From positions 769,662,552 to 769,726,551 of the forward strand of contig CM060918.1 of assembly GCA_030737875.1 (NCBI GenBank): DNA of 64,000 bases, in the 5' to 3' direction. A program made the translations under genes and the position numbers. This stretch comes from Allium sativum (lineage: Eukaryota; Streptophyta; Magnoliopsida; Asparagales; Amaryllidaceae). Below are positions 11,191 through 23,541 of this stretch, in pieces (the first letter of the stretch is position 1; each line of letters starts with the position of its first letter). The notes under the pieces are model-generated. The model saw nothing but the letters and a program-made list of their open reading frames with translations. It had not been told where the DNA came from and did not search any database.

Positions 11191-12162
11191 GACTGGAAGA
11201 CTCCTAGGAATGCAACCGAAGTAAGAAGCTTTCTCGGTCTGGCGGGCTACTGTAGGAAGTTCATCAGGGACTTCGCTAAGATTTCATCCCCTCTTACTAA
11301 GTTGACGAAGAAGAACTTAGTTTTTGCATGGGACTTAGAGTGTGAGCTTGCTTTTCAAAGGCTCAAGAGGGCCCTTACTACAACTCCAGTTTTGGCATTA
11401 CCTGATAGCGGTAAGATGTTTACCGTGTACACCGATGCACGTGGCACGGGGTTAGGTGCTGTTCTGATGCAAGAGGGAAGAGTGATATGTTATGGGGGTA
11501 GGCAACTTAAAGTTCATGAGAAGAACTATCCCACTCATGATTTGGAATTGGCGGCGATCGTCTTTGCACTCAAATCCTGGCGCCACTATCTTCTAGGCGA
11601 AAGGTTTGAGTTATATACGGATCACAAGTCGCTCAAGTACCTCTTCTCGCAGAAAGATCTGAATCTAAGGCATCAAAGATGGTTGTAATTCTTGGCATCT
11701 TATGACTTCGAGATAGCTTATACCCCTGGCAAGGGTAATGTTATGGCAGATGCGTTAAGCAGAAGTAGGTTGACTTTGAGTCCCTTGTTTGTTGAGATGA
11801 GGAGCCTAGAGTTCTTGGCAACCTTTGATTTCACAACAGCTGTTGAGTCGATGACGGGTTCGTTAGCATCCCTTGATCTTAGACCTATACTTCTTGATCA
11901 AGTTGGGGCTTCGCAGAAAGGAGACCCGCAGATTGTCGAGGTCATGGACAAGTTGATTCGTGGTGAGACGTATAGTCACCTTGCTAGATATACTATTGAT
12001 GACAAGGGTTGGCTAAGGCGTGATGGAAGGCTATGCGGTCCACAAGTAGGAGACTTGGTGCATAAAGTTCTCGAAGAAGCGCATCACTCGAAGATGACTA
12101 TACATCCTGGAGGAGATAAGATGTATAGGGACATGAAGCGCATTTCTTTTGGGCTGGAATGA
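11191..12162 (+). pseudogene. E1 RT end, RNase H and integrase zinc-finger region
   Basis: Same frame as gag-RT. RNase H shows [26 protein letters not shown] and [10 protein letters not shown], the usual D, E, D residues. A TAA at 11686-11688 interrupts QRW-L. The chain goes on through YTPGKGNVMADALSR, typical of the RNase H-integrase join. The HHCC finger begins with [21 protein letters not shown] one-base loss in a T/G run near 12148-12155 ends this frame at 12162; E2 keeps FFWAGMKKD at the same place. Confidence 0.93.
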
Positions 12163-13361
12163 AGAAAGATGTGGCAGAGTATGTTTCAAAGTGCATGGTG
12201 TGCCAACAAGTGAAAGCCGAGTCGAAGAAACCTGGTGGGCTATTACATCCATTGGAGGTCCCGCAATGGAAGTGGGAAAGTATTTCTATGGATTTTGTGG
12301 ATGGATTGCCTAGGTCAAGAAAAGGGAATACGAGCATATGGGTCATAGTTGACAGACTTACGAAGAGTGCTCATTTCATTCCAGTGAAGAGCAAGAGGAC
12401 CGCATCATGGCTAGCATCTATTTATCTTCGAAAGATAGTGCGGTTGCATGGAGTTCCCTCTAGCATAGTTAGCGATCGTGACCCAATCTTCACTAGCCAG
12501 TTCTGGAATAGTTTGCAAGAGGCGATGGGTACGCGATTGAATCTAAGTACAGCTTATCACCCTCAGACGGATGGCCAAACCGAAAGGGTGAATAGAGTGC
12601 TAGAAGATCTCTTGAGGCTTTGTGTTCTTGAATTTGGTGGTACTTGGTAAGACCACCTCCCTCTTGTAGAGTTTGCTTATAATAATAGCTATCAAGCTAG
12701 CATAGGGATGGCACCATTTGAAGCTTTGTATGGGAGGCCGTGTAGGTCACCATCTTGTTGGTGGGAGACAACGGATAGGCTTATACTTGGGCCCGATATG
12801 ATACGGGACACATCTGAGAAAGTTGAATTGGTGAGAAGACGGATGAAAGCGGCCCAAGACCGACAGAAATCCTATGCCGACAAGCGAAGGGCAGATTTAG
12901 AATTCGAAGTTGGGGATATGGTTTTCGTGAAGGTTTCTCCTTTGCGTAATGTGGTACGTTTTGGAGCAGTTGGGAAGCTGGCACCAAGGTTCGTAGGACC
13001 CTTCCCTATCATAGAGAGAATTGGAAAGATGGCTTACAAGGTGGAATTGCCCGAGAAGCTAGCCGGAGTGCATAATGTCTTTCATGTCTCGCATCTCCGA
13101 AAGTGCCTACATGAGTCCGCTGAGGTGGTTGAACCAAGCATTCTTGAAGACGTGGAGGTAGAGAAAGAGGCAACCTTGAGGAGAGCTCTGATTCGTATCT
13201 TGGGAACAGAGATCAGGAAGCTAAGAAATCGAGAAGTCAAATTGGTGAAAGTTCAGTGGAGTGAAGCCGAAGAGGATGCAACTTGGGAAACCGAGGAGAA
13301 GATGCGTGGGCTTTATCCATTTCTTTTTGAGGGTACATTCTCGATCTCTTTTCCTTTTTAA
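12156..13361 (+). pseudogene. E1 integrase core and chromodomain
   Basis: After the shift the frame gives CMVCQQVK (second half of the HHCC finger), then the DDE core: [23 protein letters not shown] and DGQTERVNR. TAA at 12648-12650 falls in GGTW-DHLPL. The rest is the C-terminal GPY-like region ([26 protein letters not shown]) and a chromodomain-like tail (KLRNREVKLVKVQW, then ATWETEEKMR.LYPFLF). That tail is the Tekay/Del hallmark and in this clade is thought to guide insertion to heterochromatin. The natural stop is at 13359-13361. Confidence 0.93.
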
Positions 13362-13946
13362 CATATCTTCCTTTTTGCTATCCATGTTTATCCTGATTAT
13401 CTTGTTAGCTCGTTAGCCTTGTCATGAGAACCTTAGGTAGAAACCCTTTGGATGAAACATGTATTTGAAACATGTTATGCTTGATGTTTGCAAGTGGTTG
13501 TATGTGTTTGCAAGTGGATACTCGTGGATGCATGATACACATTAGGCACTAAGATCGGCTCACACATTTTCATATTGCATATGCATGAGTGCTTATACTT
13601 ATTCATGGATGAAACTTGTTATGCTATCACGTGGATGTTGCATATGGAAGAATGTTATGTGCACTCATGTAGAGATTATAAATTATGTTAGGATTTTGCA
13701 TACATATGGACTCATTTCACTAACATACTTTGCATTAAGGAGGTTTACTGAATCAGTAACCGCCTGATTTTCACATTAGATAAGTACATATACACACACC
13801 TTTGCATATAATCATACAGCATTTAAAATTTGTTAAGGATATTGACTGCACGTGGATGATGTTTTGAGTAGATGGATGATGGATGGTAGGATACGTTCTT
13901 CCTAACTTAGAGATTTCGGGGACGAAATCCTTTAAGGTGGGGAGGA
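13362..13946 (+). promoter_or_regulatory. E1 3' untranslated spacer, hairpin and polypurine tract
   Basis: No protein is encoded. Just before the 3' LTR is GATTTCG-GGGA-CGAAATC (13912-13929), a perfect 7-bp hairpin. The purine tract AAGGTGGGGAGGA (13934-13946) follows and primes plus-strand synthesis at the LTR start. The same hairpin and tract precede the 3' LTRs of E2, E3 and E4. Confidence 0.8.
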
Positions 13947-16742
13947 TGTAACAACCCATATTTTGAATAACAAGTTATAACATAAATCAAGGCAGAATTA
14001 AATGATAAAATCTGAATCAGGGGAAACGGGCTGAGCCATTGCGTTCGTCTCGGAAAAATACGCAAAATAGAGTCCGAGTTTTCGAAAATCGGAGTCCGGA
14101 TGACCAAGTTATGGCCCGTCGAAATTTTCAGAAAATTTCAAATTTGAATTTGAATTCAGAAATTCAAATTCAGCTAGGGCAGGGCAGGTGGGAAAAATTC
14201 CCGCCACCCCAAGTCGACTGGGGAGTCGACTTGGGAGTCGACACACCCCAGGCTGTGTCGACTGCCCAGTCGACACCCCTGTCGACTTGGGTGGTCGGCC
14301 AGTCCAGCCTGGGTGCACCTGACTTGTTTCTCAAGACATGTTTGGAGGCTAGTGACGTGAATTGATGGCCCAGATCTGAATTAGGGTTAATCCTACGGTC
14401 TAAACTAACCTAATCTTCTATAAAAGGACCCTAATACCTAGCCTAAATCATCATAAATCAATCCTACAACTAAACTATGCCAAAATGTTTAATCATGGCC
14501 TCCACCCTCTTGTCATAACCTCCATCTTCATTCATATGAGAGTTCCTAAGCTTGTTTGAGAGTTCCAAAGCTTGATTCAAGGCCAAAGTTCAATCTTTCT
14601 TCATTAAAACAAGGATCTTTCTTCATATAATCAAAGGAGCTTCTTGGAGCTTGTATTCATTTGGGGTTTTTAGAGTTGCTAGTGGCTTCGTCTCAATCTT
14701 ATTTATATTTAATAAGTCTTCATAGCATTGTAAGCCCTATACTACTCTTAGATTCTAACTATGAAGTTAAATATGACATGTTGCAAGTTTGAGTTTGGGC
14801 CTAAGTATGATATGTGCTTTGATTCTATCATGTTATGCATAGATTTATTCTATGCATGTTTGTAAAGCTATCACCTTGACCTTATACATAGAAAGCTATG
14901 AGCTTTGATTAGAAATGTTGCATTATGCAACATGAGAACTCTCATAACCTTTATGATAACTTGCATATAATGTTATATGCGAACTTCTAGTCATCATTCT
15001 ATGTCATCTAGGACCATGTATCACCTATTCGCTAAGTTTGAATGTTATGCATGTTTTGAGGCTTATAATGTAACATGCAAGTTTAAATGAACATATTTAT
15101 GCCCCATATGCCACCATGTTTAACTTGTGGCCAACCTTATTACCTTATGCCCTTTTTGTCATGCTTTTGCCAAGTTCCCTCTTTTGATCTATGTTATGTT
15201 ATGCGAAACGTACATGCGATGGGAATGCGTTGGGTTTGGGTAAAATTAATGACATGAAAACATGGTTTTAAAATATGACATGAACATTGACTTGTGATTA
15301 GGTTTGTGAACATAATGATGGACATGACACTTAGAAAATATGAGTGTGGCCAACTCGAGGTTGGGTTGAGTTTGTAGCATAAATCTACCCGGAACCAACC
15401 GGCTTAACTAGTGGCTACAAACAATAGGACCCAATGTGAGTAGTTGGTCATGTAGTGCTTAAACCCGAGGTTAGACTAGGTTGTGGTGTAAAGCTACCCG
15501 GACCCGCCCGGCTTAACTAGTAACCACAACAAGGTCTAATGTGAGAGGTTAAGGTGCATTAAATTAATTAATGCCACATGATAGGGTTAAGTCATGGACC
15601 ACGTAACACTTAACCAACATGAACACGATGGGTTGATAGGGTTAAGTCATGAACCTTGGGTACACTTAACCAACTTGATGCTTGATTGGGTCGGGTTAAC
15701 CACATTTAACCCGTTAGGAAACGCTAGTTACGAGGTCCTTTTTACCAGTAACCCTCTTGGTTGTATCATGATACCCTAGGGACTAGGCTAGGGTGGGGCA
15801 CGATTATTGGGCTGACATGTAAGCGACCAAAACGACGGCTGAGTAGGTGTGCCGGTGTAGGTTCAGGAGGACTATGGTCGTGCACATAGTCCGGAGTTGA
15901 AAAAGCAGACACGGGCACCCGTAGGTTTAGACTGTGCATGCTTGATTTGTGTCCGGGGTTGGCACCCTAGGGCTTGATACACCCTAGGGTGGACCTAGCA
16001 CAGTTTGACTACACTTCGTGATTGGGCCGTATGACACCGACACTTGACGAGTTAGGCTTTTAGGGGGCCGATCGACTAGACCATGTTGTTGGACCTTGAT
16101 CTAGGTCATCTCGGGATATTGGGCCAGGATTGGGCCAAGGGATCATTTCTTGTTTATACTTGACATGGATTACTAGTACACACTTGGTGCAACTTAACAT
16201 CGTATATGTGATGCCACACTTGATCTATCTTTTCACCATGCCAGTTATCACCCTATGTTTCATCTCTGCTTTACATGATCAGTTAACTTTATTAGTTTTT
16301 ATACTAATAGTAGATAGGACTTACCAGTCTTTTTGACTGACCCGTTTTCTTTCGCCTCTTTTCTTCCATTCCCCCCCCCCCCCAGGTTTACAGGGTGGGA
16401 ACACTGGTACCTAGCTGGATCTTTAGCTGCTTTTCTGGATAGCTCATGTACGGTTTGGACTTGAGCATGCTATCGCTTTATTCTACTTTGGGGATAGTTA
16501 CTTTATGTTTTTTTCCAGTTTTCAGTTTATGTTCTAGACTTTGTTTTGTGGGAAAATAATGACCAAGTACTTTGATGTAACTTGACTATGGTTTTGAGAT
16601 GTTAGTTTTATCCGCTGCTTTATTTCTCTGTTTTACTTATATGTTCTGTCTTGTGATATCTGCATGCATGTTTACCTCGTTTAACGCCCCTCCAAAGCCA
16701 GTGCACTTGCAAGAGTGGCATTGGCGGAGGTGGGGTGTTACA
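13947..16742 (+). repeat. E1 3' LTR (2.8 kb)
   Basis: Starts TGTAACAACCC and ends GTGTTACA. It contains TATA at 14419-14426, GTCGAC sites at 14213-14286, element A copies at 15348-15449 and 15458-15554, hairpin B at 16325-16339, a run of 13 C (16371-16383) and a CAG acceptor-like site at 16383-16385. In the second A element the inner stem TTGTGGT/ACCACAA is perfect, unlike in the 5' LTR. Confidence 0.96.
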
Positions 16743-17995
16743 GTGCCCCATTCTCAGCTTTAAGAGATATATTCTCCTTTTAAACATGCTTCATCGCATC
16801 CTCAAATGTCTTGGTTTTGAGTGACCATAGGTTGAGTTCACTATTAAATCTTGCTCGAAGCTCGTCAAGTTCAACCTTGGACTTCTTATATGAATTTATT
16901 GTAGTTGTGAGTTAGGTCTCACAACCTGCTAGATCTTTCTTGGTGTGCTCTAGGGCATTCTTGTCACAATCCCACATTTGATTCATGTTATCGATATCAA
17001 GTTCAAGGATCCTGATGACTTCAGATAGCCTTCTCGAGTACTTGACCATTTCCTGGCATTAAGAAGGCATGTCCTTAGCAGACGCTTGCAACTTATCATC
17101 AGAAGATTTTGGCACTGGATACAGAGTGGGAAAGATTTGGTTGCGGAAGAAATAGTAATGAGGGAAGGCTTTTTCCAGCTCATTCTTCCCCTGCTCGTTG
17201 ATCATCTCTTACTCTTGGGTAGGCGCAGCTTCGGGCTCCTACTCTCTTCGCTCATCAGACACGACGACCCTCCGGCCCTTATACGACACAGGTTTGGATT
17301 GTGGAGTCGATTTAGTAGGAAGCTTATTTAGGACGAGCCCTTGACTTGAGAATGCACGTTGGGCATCCTATCATGAGATCAAAAGGATTTGTCATGAGGG
17401 TGAGGAATGTATTTGCGATGGCATTGTTCTCTCTCATGCTCCCTCTCCCAATCGTGTTCCCTCTCCTCTCTCATCCCTTGTCCCTTTTCCTTTCAAGCTC
17501 CATGACCTTCCGTTCGCGACTCTCTTGGTATTTGCGTTCAGATGAGCTTTTATAGACAGAACTACTCCTGAAGAGACTGGTGTGGGAATGTCCATGGTAC
17601 TTGCTTCCATTAGTCATGGAGCCTGTAAATCAAGAAAAAATACTAAGCTAGAACTCAACAGACATATGACAAAATAGTGTTGTGACGTGAAATGTTCATG
17701 TCGTGTGTGTCTTAATGATCTCCTCAACGGACCCAAGCACGTAGTTAGGCTTTTCGGGGTTATCTTCCCAGCCTTAACATGAGATATCTGCTCTTCAGAT
17801 TTTGAAAGAACATAGTGGGGTCCAAGTTAAGAGCATAATATATAAAGTCCGGCAACGCCAAATCACTCAGTCCCTTGAACAGCGACTCGGTGCCCCCGAT
17901 TAAGCATTGGAATTAAAGACTTAGCTGGGGATGGTGCTCCGGCAGGAGATTTTTCAGCAATTGGCTCTTTTTGAGGAGTGCTTTTAGACCCTTCC
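16743..17995 (-). pseudogene. upstream part of the coiled-coil transposon pseudogene
   Basis: On the minus strand 17060-16743 reads as a coiled coil (SRRLSEVIRILELDIDNMNQ, KKSKVELDELRARFNSEL, KENISLKAENG) with two in-frame stops. It joins the block left of E1 once the 10.8 kb insertion and one GTGCC are removed. Further upstream 17600-17300 is Arg/Glu-rich (RKYQESRERKVMELERKRDK) and 17990-17640 is degenerate. E3 is inserted at 17996. Function is inferred only from style; this is a dead transposon-derived gene. Confidence 0.5.
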
Positions 17996-19767
17996 TGTAA
18001 CACCCCGTAAAATACATAAATATTAATAAATAAATAAATAAAAGTAAAAATTTAATAATATGGCTGGAAAATGAGATTTTGCAGGTTTAAGAATTTGGCT
18101 ATAAAAATCTTTTATTTGGATTCGTGGCGAAATTCTGAAATGTTTTCATATATAATATGCTAAAAACGGTCAATGTATGAAGAAGTTACAAGAAGATGAA
18201 TTTGGACAGTAAAACGCAGAATATATATGTATATATATATGAGTAATATATATGTCCAAAATATATTTAAATATAAGATGGAGAATTTGAAATTCAAACT
18301 AAGGATAAGATTATGGGGATAGAGAATATTTCATATAAGGAAAGAGATTAAGAATATAAAGTAACGTATTAATTAAATAAACACCTCAGCGCAACAACGT
18401 TCATTGGGCGTTTTAGCGACCAGGAGGTCGACCGCCCCCTTAGGAGTGGTGTCGACCGCCGGTGGACCACCCAGGTCAACCGCCTGGCGGCTGAATGGCC
18501 CAACGAATCTATGTTTGGTTAGGGTTTTCTAAGGGAATATATATAAATAAAAGGCTTGGATTAAATCTGAATAATCTAACGGCCTACGCTCACACGAGCA
18601 ACTATATATAGGCCCTCATATCACACAATGAAACCTTAGCCACTCTTTTATCTCTATTTCCATGCCAACCTTTTGCCATTACTAAATTCTACAAAAGGTT
18701 AGAACTTTTCTTCTATTCCTCTAACCTTTATTCTTATCTTCTCTAATCTAAATTCGTATAGGTATTAGTATGAATTTTGGAATTTAGTGTATATATATAA
18801 GATTCTAAAATATATTTCTGACATATATATTATGAGGATTGGACCATGTTTTTCGCAAAGATTACGCATAGATCTAGATCTACTACAGAAATCCTACTTG
18901 TTCTTCCTTAGATCTGTGAGTGGAATATCGTGTTCTTAGGCATATTATATATTTTTAATAGACTAACATGTTGATAGCTATGCCTAAGAGGATTTAAAAA
19001 TTGATAACATCATTACAAAAAACCCCAAAATCCTCTATTTTATATTTGCATAAGAATTTCATGTTATTTGGGTTTGTGGAGTTTTGATCTTAATACTGGA
19101 TTGGGAATAAAAGGGATGTGTTGTTGTTTCTACTTTGTGTAATCCACCCTTATGTAAACATTTGATTGTAATAAAAAGGGTTTAAATTTGGTTATTCCAT
19201 GATTTGATTAGGTTTGGATTCTATTTTGAATCCAATCGTATTCATACTTGAAATATATCAAATGTAAATGTTTTTATGTGAATAACACCAAAAAAAAGGG
19301 TGAATTAGATAAATTGAAAATTATAAACATGTATGTATATATTATATGTGTACGTACTACTCTATCTTTGATCCAATATTGAAATCATTCCAACAAGCCT
19401 AGGATGCAAGTTGAAATTAGTATGTATGTATATTTTCAATTCACTTATATCTGTTATTTTGTTATTATGCCATCATGCCTAAATTGTAGCGGTAAAGATA
19501 CGGAAAAACTTACTTGTATACCTTGATTTAGGCAAATTGACAATTTATATCTCATTAGAATGTTCTCTCATTCATATGAACATTTACGTTATTTAGGCGT
19601 TATAATTATTATACTTATATAATCGTAATTAGTGTTATATTAACGTAATAAGTGAGATTATGATAGAATTCGAATTTGAAATGTCCCCATATGTATAAAT
19701 ATATTTGATTGCTTGTGTGTGCATATAGAATGGTTTTACATATAAATAATGACACATAAACACGAGA

Positions 19768-19984
19768 TTAGTTGTCATTTGCGGTATAAGTCTACCCGGA
19801 ACCGACTGGCAAATCCAGCAACCATAAATAGGCCCAACTAATGTCAGTGGTCTGGCTGACATGGGCCATTCAAACTTAGTACACTAGACATGAAGTTAAA
19901 CCAACTTGTAGTAGAAGCTTGCCCAAAACCGCCCGGCATATCCAGCATCTACAGGTGTATGGTTTAATGTGAGAGGTCTAGTGT
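19768..19984 (+). other. paired structured elements A (E3 5' LTR)
   Basis: Copy 1 has a perfect middle stem TTAGTTG/CAACTAA (19768-19774 with 19835-19841) and a weak inner stem. Copy 2 has an outer 9-bp stem ACACTAGAC/GTCTAGTGT (19881-19889 with 19976-19984) and a middle 8-bp stem TTAAACCA/TGGTTTAA (19896-19903 with 19960-19967). Its inner stem is CTTGTAG/CTACAGG with one G-U pair (19905-19911 with 19949-19955). Every stem differs from E1 and E2 but pairs. Confidence 0.8.
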
Positions 19985-20737
19985 GTGTGTGTGTATAACT
20001 ATAAATATATAAGTCTATGGTGTGTGAAAATAGATAGGTTTACTACACCTTGAGATGGTCTTAAGTGGCTGACTCTCTTCTTGTCTAATTTGGGTCTTAA
20101 GTGGTTAGGACTAGGATCCCTTCGAAGGTTTATTCCTTGGAGAGGAATTAAATTCATGGGACCCACCCTTATTAGATTCGAAGTAAGTCTTTAGGTCCAA
20201 CTTCTCTAAAAGTTGTTAGGCATAAGCGGTAACGGAGTAGGGTAGTTTATGGGGGATGTCCACTTCCTTTAGAACCTTGTAAGAGCTCAACTAGGGACGG
20301 ACTTGGTATATAAAAGATATGTGGCCATTGCATGCTCACCAGCTGTCTATGGGAAGTCTTAAGCAACATAGGTGTCCTGCCGTAATATTAGTTAAGTAGT
20401 AACATTCGCAATACTACTTCTCATATTACAATTGAGAGTATAGATCTTAAGAATGTTGACGTATTAGGATGGGGTCTTAAGGGGCTAGGGTCCGCCTCAA
20501 GGTTATAAAAGATCATAAGAATCCATCCTTAATAGGGCCATAAGTGACCGAGAAAGCCCACCTCGTTGGATCTTTACCCTAAAAGCACCATTGAGCGATT
20601 GACTTGGATATCCACCTCATTGGTTAGATACTTGGTGTTTATGTGAATGTTGTGTGTTGCATAGACATACCTTGACATATGTAACCTGCTAAAAACATAG
20701 GGTATGGACTTTAAGTAAACACCATATTTCAGTCACA

Positions 20738-20780
20738 CGGAACTTTATGTTCCGACCCCTCTCCTTAACATACCCAACAG
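20738..20780 (+). other. hairpin B with acceptor-like site (E3 5' LTR)
   Basis: CGGAAC-TTTAT-GTTCCG (20738-20754) is a perfect 6-bp stem followed by ACCCCT and, 20 bases on, AACAG then GTCAG. In the 3' LTR (26224-26240) the second arm has decayed. Confidence 0.65.
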
Positions 20781-21152
20781 GTCAGTGGATGGGGTAAAGT
20801 TTATGGACGAAGACATGATGGGAGCTGAAGACGAAGTCATTATGCTATTATTAGCAGTTGTTGTACTTCTTATGGAAACATTTGAGAATGAAATTATTTG
20901 ATGTACCCTGGAACATATGTAATCTTGTCTGTTGTGTTGGAATTCTGTGATTTTTAAATAAGTGGTAAATCTTATTTCAGTATTATATTTTCTTTTTCCG
21001 TTATGTGAGATCTCCATTCGAAGTATATGTTTGTATTATTTGTGCAAATGTAGTTCCTTATAAGAACCAACAACCCGCTTAGAATGGCTCTAAGTTTCGG
21101 TTGGCCTTTTCTTGGTCGAAATTTAGGCCCATTCCGGATGGGTTATTACATT

Positions 21153-21164
21153 TGGTATCAGAGC
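21153..21164 (+). promoter_or_regulatory. primer binding site, E3
   Basis: TGGTATCAGAGC, an exact initiator-Met tRNA primer site two bases after the 5' LTR. Confidence 0.92.
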
Positions 21165-21384
21165 ATAGCTTACCCGATTATAAGGGAATTATACGTATGA
21201 GAGGCGTATTAGTAATTTGAAAAGGATTTTTCAAACTATATAATATATATATACACACATATTTACCCCCAATAAGCATACATATTTATATTAGGCAACC
21301 TTATCGTTTTCTTCCCTTTTCAGCTTATATACTATCTCAGGACTATCCACTAAAGGATTCTTCCTTTTCTATTCGTATAGTGGA

Positions 21385-22315
21385 ATGGTTGAAAATCCTA
21401 CTGAGCAGGGAAACCAAGCAAGGCCCCAATACTTACCAGAATGGTTCCAATAGTATCTTCGTACTGTGGAACAGGCCCCTGTTGCTAATCCTGCCCCAGC
21501 GGCACCTGAAGCTCCTGCCGCTGAGATAGCCTTTGACTTTTCTCGCTTCTGCAAGACATTCACGAATCTTGGAGGAAAATCGTTCTTTGGAAAGGATGGT
21601 TTAGCTAATGGCCAATCTTGGATAACGGACTACGAAAGATTTTTCGAAGCTACTGGCTAGCCCGATAAAGTGAAAAGAAGAAGTGTGGCCTGGCACTTGA
21701 AAGAGGAGGCCCTTGAATGGTGGAATTTAATATCTGGAGAGAACAAGGGATGGAATTTTACATGGGCTGAATTCTAAACCCGTTTCGGAGCAAAGTTTCT
21801 GCCAAGGGAAGAAATGACTATCCAGTTGAGAAATTCATTCACCTCAAGCAAGGAAACATAAGCTTGCAAGAGTACGTGGCCAAGTTTACCGAATTATGTA
21901 AGTTTAGGAGACGTTTGGTAGACACCTCCATTAACAAAACCTTGAGATTTGTTGAAGGGCTGAATTCTCCATTGAAGTAAACTTTATTAGCCTAAGTAAC
22001 GTTTGGGGAAACTTTTGAAACCCTAGTAGAGACAACCACCCTATGCATGGCTGAAGGCTCCAAGGAGGAGAAAGAAGGTGAAAAAGGATAAGGAAATTTC
22101 GACAAGAATAAGAAAAATAAATGGTGGAAGAACAAGAAGAAATAGGGCAAATTTAATCAGGAAGCAAAGACTTGTATGAGGTGCAACCGTAAGGTCCATG
22201 AAGCCGAAGATTGTAGGATCTCGTTGGCAAAGTAGGAATTCAATGGAAAGTGTTACAACTTCCATGAAGAAGGACACATGTCTAAGGACTACAGCCTCGT
22301 TATCCCAACTATATG
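21385..22315 (+). pseudogene. E3 gag, decayed
   Basis: ATG at 21385 opens a gag-like reading (QYLPEWFQ, then FDFSRFCKTFTNLGGKSFFG, WHLKEEALEWWN) with several in-frame stops (for example TAG at 21451 and 21658) and later shifts. A Lys-rich patch near 22060-22140 precedes a damaged zinc-knuckle pair around 22180-22290 (one half reads EEGHMSKDY). Sequence homologous to protease, RT and RNase H is absent; integrase follows directly. Confidence 0.85.
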
Positions 22316-23231
22316 TCAAAGAGATAGTCATACTACATGGTATCCCATCGAGTATTATGAGTGATAGAGACCCCTTGTTCACAAGCGAATTTTGGAGAAG
22401 CCTTCGAGCAACATTAGGAACGACCCTCAATCTAAGCATAGCCTATCATTCGCAGAATGATGGCCAGACGGAAAGAGTAAATTGGATTTTGGAAGACTTG
22501 CTCAGAGATTGCATCGTCGACTTTAGAGGAGTTTGAGAGCAGCAGCTACCGCTTATAATAATAGTTTTCAAACGACGATTCGTATGTCCCCTTTTGAAGC
22601 GCTTTATGGGAGGTCATGCAAATCGCCAACTTGTTGGTGGGAAACTAGTACCAAGGTTCTACTCAGACCAGACTTCATCCGTGAGTCCATGGAGAAGATA
22701 TCTTTAATTAGGCGGAGGATGAAATCAGCCCAAGACCGTTAGAAATCGTATGCTGATAAGCGAAGAAGGGAATTTGAGTTTAATGTTGGAGACTTAGTAT
22801 TCGTAAAAGTATCCCCTCTCAAGAAGACTGTTCGGTTTAGGAAGATTGGGAAGTTGGCTCCCAGATTTATTGAGCCTTTTCGTGTCATCAAGAAGATAGG
22901 ATCTTTGGCTTATCGAGTGGATCTCCCAGAACGCCTATTGGGGATCCATAATGTTTTTCATGTATCTCATCTAAGGAAATGCCTTCGTGATTCTGCTATC
23001 AGACTCAAGCTTGATGAAATTGGAGACATAAAAAAATTCGAGTTGGAGTCCAGGGTGCCTCTTGCCATTGCAAGGATTGTAGAGCACAGAATAAAGAGAC
23101 TCCGCAACAAAACCGTTTGCCTCGTCCAAGTACAATGGGGAAATGATCCTGTGGAAAGCACATGGGAGACCGAGGAAAAGATGAGACGTACTCACCCGGA
23201 GCTTTTCTCGGGAAATTTTTCTTCAAAATAA
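22300..23231 (+). pseudogene. E3 integrase core remnant and chromodomain
   Basis: Starts within the integrase core: IPSSIMSDRDPLFTSEFW and DGQTERVNW keep the second Asp and the Glu, while the first Asp region is deleted. A frameshift near 22533 and a TAG at 22741 interrupt it. [47 protein letters not shown] and a chromodomain-like end (RIKRLRNKTVCLVQVQWG, then STWETEEKMRRTHPELF) follow to the stop at 23229-23231. Confidence 0.9.
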
Positions 23232-23494
23232 CGTTTATGCATGCATTGTGATTGCTAGATTGGATATTAGGAAATGGATGCAACACCATTGCACAAGCGC
23301 ACTCATATAGAAATATATGCATAATTAGGTTGTTTGCATATATATTGCATCCTACACAATAGGATTGAGTCCACTTTAGTGGGTATACAGTTCATAATCA
23401 CTGCGAGTCATGGATGCTTGTGGATGAATTAAAATAACATGGATGTACAACATGAATGTGTTCAAGCGAGTTGTGTTTTTCGCCCCTTCAAACA

Positions 23495-23541
23495 GATTTC
23501 GGGACGAAATCTATTTTAAGCGGGGGCGGGGGAGGGGGGAT
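23495..23541 (+). promoter_or_regulatory. E3 hairpin and polypurine tract
   Basis: GATTTCG-GGA-CGAAATC (23495-23511) is followed by a long G-rich purine tract (about 23519-23540) abutting the 3' LTR. Confidence 0.8.

Larger units (their letters stand above)
5955..16742 (+). mobile_element. E1: full-length Tekay-like chromovirus (Ty3/gypsy), defective
   Basis: Two long direct LTRs flank a gag-pol region and the element sits between perfect 5-bp duplications GTGCC (5950-5954 and 16743-16747). The 3' LTR starts TG and both end ACA; the first base pair of the 5' LTR has changed from TG to TC. Primer site and polypurine tract are in place. The chromodomain-like tail and long LTRs point to the Tekay/Del clade. 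The LTR copies are nearly identical, so insertion was relatively recent. It interrupts a minus-strand coiled-coil pseudogene. Three in-frame stops and one frameshift in gag-pol make it non-autonomous. Confidence 0.96.
17996..21150 (+). repeat. E3 5' LTR (3.2 kb)
   Basis: It opens with an AATA-rich microsatellite (about 18022-18050) and has GTCGAC-like sites at 18425-18485. A TATATATA box is at 18603-18610, AT-rich leader follows, then element A copies at 19768-19841 and 19881-19984, a GT microsatellite at 19980-19994 and hairpin B at 20738-20754. The end is GGGTTATTACA. Confidence 0.93.

Noticed and set aside
14039..14365. 108-codon open frame at the start of the E1 3' LTR
   Set aside because: It runs through the conserved promoter block, palindrome and GTCGAC cluster, upstream of the TATA box, and is broken in the 5' LTR copy.
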